Positions 5,830 through 13,678 of a stretch of DNA of 22,065 bases are shown here, piece after piece. Origin of the DNA: Bacteroidales bacterium UBA3630 (lineage in GTDB: Bacteria; Bacteroidota; Bacteroidia; Bacteroidales; P3); contig DFLB01000047.1 in the NCBI GenBank assembly GCA_002373995.1, positions 105,271 through 127,335 on the forward strand, written 5' to 3'. How positions within the stretch are numbered: position 1 is the first letter of the stretch; each line of letters opens with the position of its first letter. The translations under genes were made by a program, and so were the position numbers. Below the pieces are notes generated by a model. It did not search any database and was not told where the DNA came from. It saw nothing but the letters and a program-made list of their open reading frames with translations.

Positions 5830-7848
5830 TCAGAGCGCCACCCGCACTCCGGCCCTGACGCTGATGCCGGGCTGCGGCACCCCGCCGTGGTCGCGCCACT
5901 GCCGGTCAAGCAGGTTGTAGCCCTCTACATACAGCGTGCTGCTCCCCAACCGGTAGTCCACGCCGGCACCCACCAGCGGCACTCCCCCGTAGGCTTGCAC
6001 CCTGCCGTCAGCATCCACCCATCGTCCCTCGCGGTAGCGATAGGTGGCGTCAAGCCTGAGACCAAGCCGCTCTGCAGGGTGCCATACAAGGCTCAGCTGT
6101 GCGCGATGCCGCAGGTAGTCAAGCGCCGAGCCGCTGATCCACTCGCCGGCATCTTGTAGCACATGGCAGTAGGAATAGCTCGCCCTTATATCCACCTTCG
6201 CCACCCTCACCGCCGCCATAGCGTCTATCCCGTAGGCATCTACGGCGGTATGGTTCATCGAGTACCACAGCTCTTCTTCGGGCCTGCGCACCCAGTCTAT
6301 TATCTGGCTGCCGCCTCGGTAGTAGGCCGCCACCTGGCAGCGGAAGTCCTTCATTTGGAGTCTTGTACCAAACTCTACATGGGCACTGCTCTCGGCATTG
6401 AGCGACGCATTCGATCGGTGGTCTACACTCTGGTAGTATAGGTCTGTGAACGTGGGCAGGCGGAAGGTGCGTGCCGCCGACAAGTACACCTCGGCGCATG
6501 CCGCACGGTAGCTCGCATCGCCGGCAAGCGCATAGTGGAACCCAAAGCGGCTGTTGTACAGCCCCATCGCCACCGCCTCGCCCGCAAAGCGCCCTCGGCT
6601 GTAGCGATAGCCGCCAAAGAGACTCGTGCCAACGCGCTTGTCGCTCATCGTGTAGGGCGACGGCAGGTTGCTGTCGGGCAACCCCAGGACATTGCTCCAG
6701 ATACCCTCGCGGCGCACGTCTCCTCCTGCCACCACTTCGCCGTGGCCCAGGCGCTTGTCCACCCTCACGCTGGCACCAGCCAGACTCCCCAGGTGGTGGT
6801 TGTGGCCCTGGTACCACAGCGGCACCTCTTCCACATAGCCGTCGCGAAACAACTCGAAGCGGTCGCGATGCAGCCGCCCGTAGGCCGTCAGGCGGAAGTG
6901 GTAGCCTTCCACCTTGAAGACATCGGTCGCCGAGGCCACAAGCGTTCGGGTGGCTTCGTACTGGTCCGGATAGGCGGTGCTGTAAAAGCCGCTCCCCCCA
7001 AAGCCCTTCATCTGTCCTCCCATCTGCAGCTGCAGGTCGTGGACCTTGCCGTGACGGGCCGCCTGCAGAAACAGACTGCCGTGGCGGTAGTCGGTGTTCG
7101 GCCGGTATCCGTCGCTGCGATGGTAGCCGCCGGCAACCGTCAGCGCCCACGGGCCACGGGCCGTCGTAGCCAGCAGCGATGCATCGCCACTGCCATAACT
7201 GCCGCCGCTGACATCGGCCAGCAAACGGTCGCGATACTCCTCGCAGACCACTATGTTCACCGCCCCGCAGAAAGCCACTATGCCGCGCGACAGCAGCTGG
7301 GCTGGCGTCAGCAACTCCACGCGCTCCACCATCGTGATGTCGATGGGTATGTCCATCGTGTGGTGCCCTGTCTGTGCGTCGGTAAGGTTCACACCGCCCA
7401 GCAGCACCAGCATCTGATCAAACGTGCCGCCGCGCATACTGATGTCGCCCTGCACGTCGCCACCGCCTCTCACACGAAGGTCCACCCCGGGCAGCAGCGC
7501 CACGAGGTCTCCTATGGAACGAATGTTTGATTGTTGGAAATCCTGCGCGGTAAGTACCGCAGCAGGCTCGGGCGCGCCGCTCAATGTGTCGGCGCCCATC
7601 GTCACCTGCACCTCCGGCAGGCTCCGCGTCTCGGCTTCCTTGTCGCTCTGTGCGCTGACAGCCCCCTGTGCCAGCACAATGGCAACAGCGGTGGCAGCCA
7701 GCCCCTTGGCCAAGCTGCTGTCGGCCACGCGAACAGCCAGCCGCCCGATAGTCACCTCGCGGTGCATCGAACTGTAGGCCGCCCACCCCGCACGGCAGAA
7801 CCGACGGAAGCGAAACGCTTGCGTTTGTTTTTTAGCCTGTTTGTACAT
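5830..7848 (-). CDS. TonB-dependent outer-membrane receptor, BtuB-like
   Basis: Outer-membrane active transporter of the TonB-dependent receptor family, 672 residues from the ATG at 7848; a GTG at 7869 would add seven residues. The N-terminus is an unusual basic extension (about residues 1-45, with FRFRRFCRAGWAAYSSMHREV) before the hydrophobic signal core (about 47-66, ending SAQ). I associate this extension with Bacteroidales BtuB-like receptors. The plug domain (about 78-205) contains DLVALLPGVDLRVRGGGDVQ, ISMRGGTFDQMLVLLGGVNL and IPIDITMVERVELL; a 22-strand barrel follows and ends in a short strand, SVRAGVRVAL. It is last in the nadC-to-receptor run, 75 bp after queG. A corrinoid substrate is plausible from its resemblance to BtuB and from QueG next door, but siderophore or other cargo cannot be excluded. 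No cobalamin riboswitch is visible upstream. Confidence 0.92.
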   Translation of the reverse strand: MYKQAKKQTQAFRFRRFCRAGWAAYSSMHREVTIGRLAVRVADSSLAKGLAATAVAIVLAQGAVSAQSDKEAETRSLPEVQVTMGADTLSGAPEPAAVLTAQDFQQSNIRSIGDLVALLPGVDLRVRGGGDVQGDISMRGGTFDQMLVLLGGVNLTDAQTGHHTMDIPIDITMVERVELLTPAQLLSRGIVAFCGAVNIVVCEEYRDRLLADVSGGSYGSGDASLLATTARGPWALTVAGGYHRSDGYRPNTDYRHGSLFLQAARHGKVHDLQLQMGGQMKGFGGSGFYSTAYPDQYEATRTLVASATDVFKVEGYHFRLTAYGRLHRDRFELFRDGYVEEVPLWYQGHNHHLGSLAGASVRVDKRLGHGEVVAGGDVRREGIWSNVLGLPDSNLPSPYTMSDKRVGTSLFGGYRYSRGRFAGEAVAMGLYNSRFGFHYALAGDASYRAACAEVYLSAARTFRLPTFTDLYYQSVDHRSNASLNAESSAHVEFGTRLQMKDFRCQVAAYYRGGSQIIDWVRRPEEELWYSMNHTAVDAYGIDAMAAVRVAKVDIRASYSYCHVLQDAGEWISGSALDYLRHRAQLSLVWHPAERLGLRLDATYRYREGRWVDADGRVQAYGGVPLVGAGVDYRLGSSTLYVEGYNLLDRQWRDHGGVPQPGISVRAGVRVAL

Positions 7849-7923
7849 TTTGCTGTGTTTGCAATGCACGAAAATAACGCCCTTCGCCGGCTTTTATTGT
7901 GCATCACAGAAAAATCGCATTTT

Positions 7924-8670
7924 TTACAGTCTGTTCCAGGGGCAGGCCAGCTGGCAAATGTCGCAACCCATAGTGTAGCCGCGCGGATCCACGTCGGGCG
8001 GGAGCTCGCGGGTGTGATGCGTGGTGTAGTAGGCCGTGCAGCGGCGCACGTCAAGCATCGGCGTGCCGTCGGCGGCAAGGGCTCCGTTGGGACAGGCCGC
8101 CACGCATAGGTTGCAGTCAGCACATCCACGCGCCACCGGCGCGTCATACCGGTCGCACTCCTCGGTGGTGACAATCTCGCCCAGGTTGATCCACGAGCCC
8201 CACCGCTCGGTGACGAGAAGCGTGTGGCGCCCTATCCAGCCCAAGCCCGCACGCGCAGCCCAGTGCTTGTCGCTGATGGGCACCGTGTCGCAACACACCT
8301 TGCCGTCGATGCCAAGCCGCTGCCTCAACGCAAAAAGCATGTCCTTTATCACCTTATGGTATTCCCGCCCTCGCGCATACGCTGCAATCATCCCTCCGTT
8401 TTCCACTTTCCGCTCTCCACTCTCCACCTCCTCTGGCGGCGGATAGGCACTCACGCAGCATATCACGCTCCGCGCACCGGGCTGCAACTGCCGCGGGTCC
8501 ATGCGCTTCTCCACGTTGCGCTCCATGTAGCCAAGGTCGCCGTGCCACCCCCTGGCCAGCCACTCGCGCAGCGGATACTCGTCGTCGCCGAGGGCACCGG
8601 CCGGGGCTATGCCACAGGCATCGAAACCCACCTCTACGGCAAGGCGCTTTACGTCGCCGCTATTCAGCAT
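7924..8670 (-). CDS. queG: Epoxyqueuosine reductase QueG, C-terminally short
   Basis: QueG reduces epoxyqueuosine to queuosine in tRNA, the last step of queuosine synthesis, using cobalamin and two [4Fe-4S] clusters. The ATG at 8670 gives 248 residues; a TTG at 8712 is less likely because family similarity starts at LAVEVGFDACGIAPA. Recognisable parts are WLARGWHGDLGYMERNVEKRMDPRQLQPGARSVI, the KHWAARAGLGWIGRHTLLV segment, and all eight cluster cysteines: 183, 186, 189 and 193; 211; 236, 239 and 243. The protein stops at PWNRL just after the last cluster motif, whereas Bacteroidota QueG proteins I know continue roughly 50-60 residues. The start overlaps the upstream methyltransferase gene by 11 bp. 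It may be a functional short form or recently truncated. Confidence 0.9.
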   Translation of the reverse strand: MLNSGDVKRLAVEVGFDACGIAPAGALGDDEYPLREWLARGWHGDLGYMERNVEKRMDPRQLQPGARSVICCVSAYPPPEEVESGERKVENGGMIAAYARGREYHKVIKDMLFALRQRLGIDGKVCCDTVPISDKHWAARAGLGWIGRHTLLVTERWGSWINLGEIVTTEECDRYDAPVARGCADCNLCVAACPNGALAADGTPMLDVRRCTAYYTTHHTRELPPDVDPRGYTMGCDICQLACPWNRL

Positions 8671-9910
8671 CCGCCTGGTACTTGGCTTTCTTGCTGCCGG
8701 TGTATAATTCAAAGTGCAGGAAGCGGCAGTCGAGGGAGCCGTTCTGCACCGGTATCTTGGCCGACGGGTGCAGCCCTATGTGCTTCATGGCCTCGAAGTC
8801 GCTCGTGATGAGCCACACATCGCATTCCGCACCGTATTTCTGCTTGAAGGTATCGCCCAGCTTCTCGTACATGGCGTTGAGGTCCTCCACCTTGATGCGT
8901 TCGCCGTAGGGCGGGTTGGTGACGATGAGCGTCTTGCCCTCGGGAGGATCCTGCTCGGCAAAGTCGCCGATGTGAAGCATCACGTCATGGTGCAGCTTGG
9001 CATACTCCAGGTTTTTCTCGCATTGTTCGATTACCTGCGGGTCGATGTCGTTGCCCCATATCTCACCCTCGAAGTCGATACTGCCTATCTTGCGGTCTTC
9101 CTCAGCCTTTACGCTCTTCCATTCGCCAAGGTTGAACTCTTTCCACCGCATGAACCCGAAGCGGTTGCCGCGGTAGTACTGCGCCGGTATGTGGTTGGCC
9201 ATCATAGCGGCTTCGATGAGCATGGTGCCGCTGCCGCACATGGGGTCGTAGAAATTGACGGCTTGGTCGCCCGATTGTTTGATTGCGTTGTCCCAGCCGG
9301 CAATTTTGAGCAGGCCCGCGGCAAGCACCTCGTTGATGGGCGCCACGCCCACACCCTGGCGGTAGCCGCGCTTGTGCAGCGAGTCGCCGCTCGAGTTCAT
9401 CAGCAGCGTGACGTGGTTGTCCCTGATGTGCAGGTTGAACTTGTAGTCGGGCTGCTCCGTGTCAATCGAGGGTCGCTTGCCAAAGTTGCGCCGGAAGCGG
9501 TCCACAATGGCATCCTTGGTCTTCAAAGCGGCATAGTAGCTATGCGTGAACACCTCGCCGCTGGTGGTGCTGTCGATCATGAAGGTGCCGTCGCAGTCGA
9601 GCAGCTTCTCCCAGCGTATCTTGTAGACTTGGTCGTAGAGTTCCTGGTCGTCGTTGGCGTCAAACTCGGCAAAGGGCTTCAATATAGCCAATGCCGTGCG
9701 GCAGCAGTAGTTGGCGCGGTAGAGCAGCCGCATGTCGCCCTCAAACTCGACGGCGCGTGTCCCCACCGTCACGTTCTCGGCACCGAGGGCGCGCAGCTCG
9801 TCGGCGAGCACCTCTTCGAGGCTGACCATCGTCTTGGCCACCATCTTGAATTTCTCTCTTGGCGACGGGGCATCATTGACCACCCGTCCGTGGTTCTTCT
9901 GTATAATCAT
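8660..9910 (-). CDS. rlmL: RlmL-type THUMP-domain rRNA (guanine-N2) methyltransferase
   Basis: SAM-dependent RNA methyltransferase of the RlmL/YpsC type (23S rRNA m2G2445 in E. coli), 416 residues. An N-terminal ferredoxin-like/THUMP region (about 23-190) carries MVAKTMVSLEEVLADEL and RTALAILKPF. The Rossmann domain has motif I DPMCGSGTMLIEAA from residue 222 and the catalytic NPPYGERI from residue 332. It lacks the second, RlmK-like methyltransferase of the E. coli fusion, as is normal outside gammaproteobacteria. The ATG at 9910 lies inside the upstream yihY-like gene (38-bp overlap); an internal Met at 9844 would remove the overlap, but family members usually have residues before FxMVAKT, so I keep 9910. 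The exact target nucleotide is inferred. Confidence 0.92.
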   Translation of the reverse strand: MIIQKNHGRVVNDAPSPREKFKMVAKTMVSLEEVLADELRALGAENVTVGTRAVEFEGDMRLLYRANYCCRTALAILKPFAEFDANDDQELYDQVYKIRWEKLLDCDGTFMIDSTTSGEVFTHSYYAALKTKDAIVDRFRRNFGKRPSIDTEQPDYKFNLHIRDNHVTLLMNSSGDSLHKRGYRQGVGVAPINEVLAAGLLKIAGWDNAIKQSGDQAVNFYDPMCGSGTMLIEAAMMANHIPAQYYRGNRFGFMRWKEFNLGEWKSVKAEEDRKIGSIDFEGEIWGNDIDPQVIEQCEKNLEYAKLHHDVMLHIGDFAEQDPPEGKTLIVTNPPYGERIKVEDLNAMYEKLGDTFKQKYGAECDVWLITSDFEAMKHIGLHPSAKIPVQNGSLDCRFLHFELYTGSKKAKYQADAE

Positions 9911-10925
9911 TGTGCAGGTTTTGTATTCTATGTCTGAACTCGCGGCGCGAGTCGCGGTTTTTCTTCACGATACTGCCGTTGTAGATGCTGATGTTGAGCT
10001 CGTAGCCCACCAGCAGCACAATGCAGTTGAAACGTATCCAGAACATCACCATCAACAGCGTCCCTATGGAACCGTAGATGAGGTTGTAGCGGTTGAAGTT
10101 GTTGAGGTAAATGGACAGGCCCCAGCTGAGCACGATGAACATCGCCGTCGCCAGCACGCTGCCGGCCGAGAAGAAGCCCACCCGCTGTTTCTTGACGGGA
10201 GCCCAGTAGTAGATGAGCGAGATGGCTGTCAGGATGGCAAAGGTGATCAGCACCCAGCGGCCGATGTTGAACATCAGCGTGTTGGCCTTGGTGTCGGTGA
10301 GCCATCCCTGCGCAAAGATGATCTGCAGCAGCAGCTTGTGCCCCATCAGCAAAGCCATCGTCAACACGATGAGCACATAGAGCACGAAGACCAGCATCAC
10401 GCTCAGCAGGTAGCGTTGCAGGTAGGGGCGTTTCTCGACAGAGCGGTTGGCAAAGTTGAGGCTTGTGATGACACCCATCAGACCGCTGGCCGCCAGCAGC
10501 ACCGACGAGATGAAGCCTATCGACAGCAGCGTCGAGTGGCGGTGGCCCATCACGTCGTTGATGGTGTTCGAGAGGGGGTTCATGATCTTCTCCGGCACAA
10601 TGCCGCCCAACTCGGTCAACAGCTCATCCTGTACACCGTCAACGGGGAAGTAGGCCACCAGCGTGAAGAAGAAGATGAGCAGCGGCGGCAAGGCCGTCAG
10701 GAAGCTGTATGCCACTCCTTTGGCCCGCTGGTTCAGGTCGCCGTTGAAGATGCCCACCAGGAAGAACCGCAGCACGTCGTAGAGCGGCACACCGCGGTTG
10801 CCCGGCAGCGAGAAGTGCTGCAGGAACCACAGCGTCGAGCGCACCGGACGCCAGTAAAGCGCCCGTCGCCGCCACTGCCTCACCTTGCCTACGGCCAGCC
10901 TGATATATGCTTTCACATTGACCAC
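9873..10925 (-). CDS. YihY/UPF0761 family inner-membrane protein
   Basis: A 350-residue integral membrane protein of the YihY/BrkB (UPF0761) family, formerly mislabelled RNase BN; its molecular function is not established. About six hydrophobic segments are visible, including GVAYSFLTALPPLLIFFFTL, LLSIGFISSVLLAASGLMGV, YLLSVMLVFVLYVLIVLTMA, VLITFAILTAISLIYYW, AGSVLATAMFIVLSWGLSIY and IYGSIGTLLMVMFWIRFNCI. The conserved YGSIG and GYELN motifs near the C-terminus support the call. The start is a GTG at 10925: the frame closes upstream and no ATG is available before residue 120. It lies 44 bp after nadC and overlaps the methyltransferase gene by 38 bp, which suggests translational coupling. Confidence 0.92.
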   Translation of the reverse strand: MVNVKAYIRLAVGKVRQWRRRALYWRPVRSTLWFLQHFSLPGNRGVPLYDVLRFFLVGIFNGDLNQRAKGVAYSFLTALPPLLIFFFTLVAYFPVDGVQDELLTELGGIVPEKIMNPLSNTINDVMGHRHSTLLSIGFISSVLLAASGLMGVITSLNFANRSVEKRPYLQRYLLSVMLVFVLYVLIVLTMALLMGHKLLLQIIFAQGWLTDTKANTLMFNIGRWVLITFAILTAISLIYYWAPVKKQRVGFFSAGSVLATAMFIVLSWGLSIYLNNFNRYNLIYGSIGTLLMVMFWIRFNCIVLLVGYELNISIYNGSIVKKNRDSRREFRHRIQNLHNDYTEEPRTGGQ

Positions 10926-10969
10926 CTGACAGATATCCTCAATAACCTATAACCTTTACCCTCATTTCT

Positions 10970-11815
10970 TCACTTCTTCACTAACGAGATGTCGAGGCTC
11001 TTGATGTGATGGGTGAGGGCGCCGACGGAGATGAAGTCCACCCCCGTCTCGGCGTAAGCCCGCAGGGTGGCCTCGGTGATGCCGCCGCTGGCTTCGGTCT
11101 CGTAGCGACCGTCGATGCGGCGCACCGCCTCGCGCAACGTCGCGACGTCGAAGTTGTCGAGCATGATGCGGTCCACGCCGCCGTGGTCGAGCACCCGCTG
11201 CAGCTCGTCGAGGTCGCGCACTTCGATCTCTATGCGGAGGTCTTTACCCTTTGTGTCCAGGTAGTTGTGCGTGCGGTCGATGGCCTGCTCGATGCCGCCG
11301 GCAAAGTCGATGTGGTTGTCCTTGAGCATCACCATGTCGTAGAGCCCGATGCGATGGTTGGTGCCGCCGCCGCAGGCGACAGCGTACTTCTCCAGCAGGC
11401 GCATGTTGGGCGTCGTCTTGCGGGTGTCGAGCAGGCGGGTGTGCAGCCCGTCGAGCATACGCACCATGCGGTGGGTCTCCGTGGCGATGCCCGACAAGCG
11501 CTGCATGTAGTTCAGCGCCGTGCGCTCGGCAGTGAGGATGCTGCCCGCATGTCCCTCGATGGTCATAATGATATCGCCCTTTGCCAGCGCGTCGCCGTCG
11601 TGCTTCAGCATGACGACCTTCAGACTGTCGTCGACCAGGTTGAAGACGCGTTGGCCCACCTCGGCGCCGCAGAGGATGCCGTCGGCCTTGGCCACCATCT
11701 TGGCAGCATTGACTGCCGAGGCGGGAATGCAGGCCAGCGTCGAGTGGTCGCCGTCGCCAATGTCCTCGCGCAGGGCCGATTTTATGAGTTCGTCAAGGTT
11801 CTCAATATTCATCAT
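10970..11815 (-). CDS. nadC: Nicotinate-nucleotide pyrophosphorylase (carboxylating)
   Basis: Quinolinate phosphoribosyltransferase converts quinolinate and PRPP to nicotinate mononucleotide, CO2 and pyrophosphate in de novo NAD synthesis. The 281-residue length is normal. Signatures are the N-terminal ALREDIGDGDHSTLACIP, AERTALNYMQRLSGIATET, LLDTRKTTPNMRLLEKYAVACGGGTNHR, MLKDNHI and the C-terminal EASGGI (phosphate loop). All substrate-binding Arg/Lys positions I can recognise are present. It is the first gene of the minus-strand run; a TATATTTG -7-like box lies 66-73 bp upstream. nadA and nadB are not in this window. Confidence 0.97.
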   Translation of the reverse strand: MMNIENLDELIKSALREDIGDGDHSTLACIPASAVNAAKMVAKADGILCGAEVGQRVFNLVDDSLKVVMLKHDGDALAKGDIIMTIEGHAGSILTAERTALNYMQRLSGIATETHRMVRMLDGLHTRLLDTRKTTPNMRLLEKYAVACGGGTNHRIGLYDMVMLKDNHIDFAGGIEQAIDRTHNYLDTKGKDLRIEIEVRDLDELQRVLDHGGVDRIMLDNFDVATLREAVRRIDGRYETEASGGITEATLRAYAETGVDFISVGALTHHIKSLDISLVKK

Positions 11816-11880
11816 AACATCTTGTTACTTAGGTATATAAATCACTTTTCCGCCTCGTTTGAAGGGGCGGTTTGGCTTTG

Positions 11881-11888
11881 CAAATATA
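11881..11888 (-). promoter_or_regulatory. Candidate -7 box of the nadC run (TATATTTG)
   Basis: Read on the minus strand this is TATATTTG, matching TAnnTTTG, with only a T-rich TTTTA at the expected -33 position. It lies 66 bp upstream of the nadC start and could drive the five-gene minus-strand run. Confidence 0.55.
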
Positions 11889-11967
11889 CACTTTTTTTTA
11901 ATTCTTTTAAAATCAGTCGCTGGATGAAGGCGCAACGGTCGCGCCAAAACATCGCAAACAAGGCTCT

Positions 11968-12022
11968 TGGTCCGGGGATGGTCCGATGGTGGTCCGAGGA
12001 TGGTCCGACGGTGGTCCGATAG
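11968..12022 (+). repeat. 11-bp tandem repeat array, 5 units (TGGTCCG family, copy A)
   Basis: Five abutting units begin with the invariant tggtccg and end in a variable tetranucleotide (ggga, atgg, agga, acgg, atag). The array is preceded by aggctct (11961-11967) and followed shortly by gcgga. An inverted second copy of the family, also five units, lies at 17982-18036. Each unit carries a GGTCC core. There are no spacers, so it is not CRISPR. Confidence 0.95.
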
Positions 12023-12158
12023 AAAGCGGATGAAGAGCGGTGAGGCGGCGGAGGGCCCGTGGCAATAGAACCTTGGACGACTGGCAGAAATCCCTGCGCA
12101 GCGGTCTGCTTCCGCCGGCGGGAGATTATTTTTTTTCTCACAATCAAAAATAAATGCG

Positions 12159-12166
12159 TATATTTG
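12159..12166 (+). promoter_or_regulatory. Candidate -7 box of the kinase-to-mgtC run (TATATTTG)
   Basis: TATATTTG matches TAnnTTTG and lies 81 bp upstream of the ATG at 12248, after a T-tract (about 12129-12136) near the expected -33 position; a clean TTTG is not seen there. It would be the promoter of the seven closely spaced plus-strand genes to 17881. Confidence 0.55.
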
Positions 12167-12247
12167 CCATTTAAATACAAACAATATAAAATTGCTATGC
12201 GGCTCTGTGTCAAGCAACAAGGGGCGGTGTAGCACTAAAGAAACGTT

Positions 12248-12865
12248 ATGCAGATAGCAATCTCAGGCAATATCGGAGCCGGCAAGACGGAACTCACACG
12301 GCTGTTGTCGCGGCACTATGGCTACCGCGCCATCTACGGCCCGTCGGAGGAGAACCCCTACCTCAGCAGCTTCTATGAGGACATGCGCCGCTGGTCGTTC
12401 AACATGATGGTGTACACGCTATATTCCAACATACGGCAGCTGGCCGAGCTGCAGCAGAGCGGCGAGAGCTTCATCCGCGATCGGTCGCTGTACGACGACG
12501 TGGCCATCTTCGCCCCCAACCTGCAGAGCATGGGGCTGATGACCACGCGCGACCTGACGACCTACACCAAGCTGTTCGAGATGACCTACTCGCTCCTGCC
12601 GAAGCCTGACTTGCTGATCTATGTGCGCGCCGATGTGCCGACACTGATACGCCACATCCAGAAGCGCGGCCGCGAGCTGGAGAGCAGCATACGGCTCGAC
12701 TACCTGACCAACCTCAACAACCGCTACGAGCAGTGGGCCGAACAGTACGACGGCAAGATGCTCGTGGTGGACACCGACGAGCTGGACTTCGTGGAGCGCC
12801 GCGAAGACCTGGGACACATCATCAACAGGATCGACGCAGAGTTCAACAGCCTTTTCCAGAACTAA
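12248..12865 (+). CDS. Deoxynucleoside kinase family protein with altered active site
   Basis: Homologue of the deoxynucleoside kinases (dGK/dAK type), which phosphorylate deoxynucleosides at the 5' hydroxyl for salvage. The 205-residue length is normal. The P-loop GNIGAGKT is residues 7-14; NPYLSSFYEDM (36-46), RWSFN (48-52), DRS (78-80) and the lid-like IQKRGRELESSIRLDYL are conserved. Three positions normally important for substrate are changed. The catalytic Glu of the ExVxxNPY motif is Gly31 (GPSEENPY). The base-contacting Gln after WSFN is Met54. The Arg of the following SR is Asn61. These assignments come from aligning by eye to the NPYL and WSFN anchors. ATP binding looks intact, so the substrate may differ or activity may be reduced. 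It heads the plus-strand run, 19 bp before kdsB. Confidence 0.88.
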   Translation: MQIAISGNIGAGKTELTRLLSRHYGYRAIYGPSEENPYLSSFYEDMRRWSFNMMVYTLYSNIRQLAELQQSGESFIRDRSLYDDVAIFAPNLQSMGLMTTRDLTTYTKLFEMTYSLLPKPDLLIYVRADVPTLIRHIQKRGRELESSIRLDYLTNLNNRYEQWAEQYDGKMLVVDTDELDFVERREDLGHIINRIDAEFNSLFQN

Positions 12866-12884
12866 AAGCCAGGGGGAGTAGCAG

Positions 12885-13664
12885 ATGAAGACATTGATAG
12901 TCATTCCGGCACGATATGCGTCGACACGCTTCCCGGGCAAGCCGCTGGCACTGCTGGGAGGCGAGAGCATCATCAGCCGCGTGTGGCGCGCCGCCGTGAA
13001 GACAGTGGGGGCAGAGAGCGTCTACGTGGCCACCGACGACCGTCGCATCCTGGAGCACGTCAACACCCTGGCCGGACGCGAGGCCGCCCTGATGACCTCG
13101 CCGACACACCGCAGCGGCACCGACCGTTGCGGCGAGGTGCAGCAGATACTGGCCGCCCGCGGAAAGACCTTCGACGTCATCGTCAACATCCAGGGCGACG
13201 AGCCTTTTGTGGAGAGCAGCCAGATAGAGGCCCTCACGGAATGCTTCAAGAAGAGCGACGTGGAGATAGCCACCCTCAAGACCCGCATCGGCAGCAGCGA
13301 GGAGCTGTTCTCGCCGAACAACGTCAAGGTGGTCTGCGACGACGAGGGCCGCGCACTCTACTTCAGCCGCCAGCCCCTGCCCTACCGCCGCGGCGTGGAG
13401 CCGGAACGGTGGCTCGCCGAAGGGCCGTACTACAAGCACGTGGGCATCTACGCCTTCCGAGCCACGCTGTTGCCGACGCTGTGCAGCCTTGGCAGCGCGG
13501 CACTGGAGGAGAGCGAGAAACTGGAGCAGCTGCGCTGGCTGGCGGCAGGATACCGCATCCACGTCGTCGAAACGCCCCATGCGAACATCGGCATCGACAC
13601 CCCAGAGGACCTCGCCGCAGCCGAGGCCTTCCTCGAACAGAGAGACAAAGAAACAAACAAATAA
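12885..13664 (+). CDS. kdsB: 3-deoxy-manno-octulosonate cytidylyltransferase (CMP-Kdo synthetase)
   Basis: Activates Kdo with CTP to CMP-Kdo for the inner core of lipopolysaccharide; cytoplasmic. The 259-residue length is slightly longer than the usual 245-255. The nucleotide-binding start IPARYASTRFPGKPL (7-21), TSPTHRSGTDR, the VNIQGDEPF motif (Gln103) and YKHVGIYAFR are diagnostic, and GIDTPEDL near the C-terminus is typical. A purine-rich Shine-Dalgarno-like agggggag (12871-12878) precedes the ATG, unusually strong for Bacteroidota. The presence of kdsB shows that the organism makes Kdo-containing LPS. It is second gene in the run, 14 bp before the HU/SPOR gene. Confidence 0.97.
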   Translation: MKTLIVIPARYASTRFPGKPLALLGGESIISRVWRAAVKTVGAESVYVATDDRRILEHVNTLAGREAALMTSPTHRSGTDRCGEVQQILAARGKTFDVIVNIQGDEPFVESSQIEALTECFKKSDVEIATLKTRIGSSEELFSPNNVKVVCDDEGRALYFSRQPLPYRRGVEPERWLAEGPYYKHVGIYAFRATLLPTLCSLGSAALEESEKLEQLRWLAAGYRIHVVETPHANIGIDTPEDLAAAEAFLEQRDKETNK

Positions 13665-13678
13665 GCAATCAAGCAATT

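Larger units (their letters stand above)
11816..12247. other. 432-bp divergent intergenic region (nadC / deoxynucleoside kinase)
   Basis: This region contains two outward-facing -7 boxes (TATATTTG on each strand, 11881-11888 and 12159-12166) with a five-unit 11-bp array (11968-12022) between them. The stretch from 12023 to 12130 is GC-rich and I find nothing recognisable in it; 12131-12185 is AT-rich. Open frames crossing it on the minus strand are low-complexity products of the repeat and resemble no protein family, so I do not call a gene. An unrecognised small RNA cannot be excluded. Confidence 0.7.

Noticed and set aside
7849..7923. Cobalamin riboswitch upstream of the BtuB-like receptor
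   Set aside because: The queG-receptor gap is only 75 bp, and I see neither the B12-box nor the long structured leader such a switch needs.
11825..12235. Open frames of 123-136 codons on the minus strand rich in SDHRRT/GPSSDH
   Set aside because: They are translations of the 11-bp array and flanking spacer, overlap both candidate promoters, and resemble no protein family.
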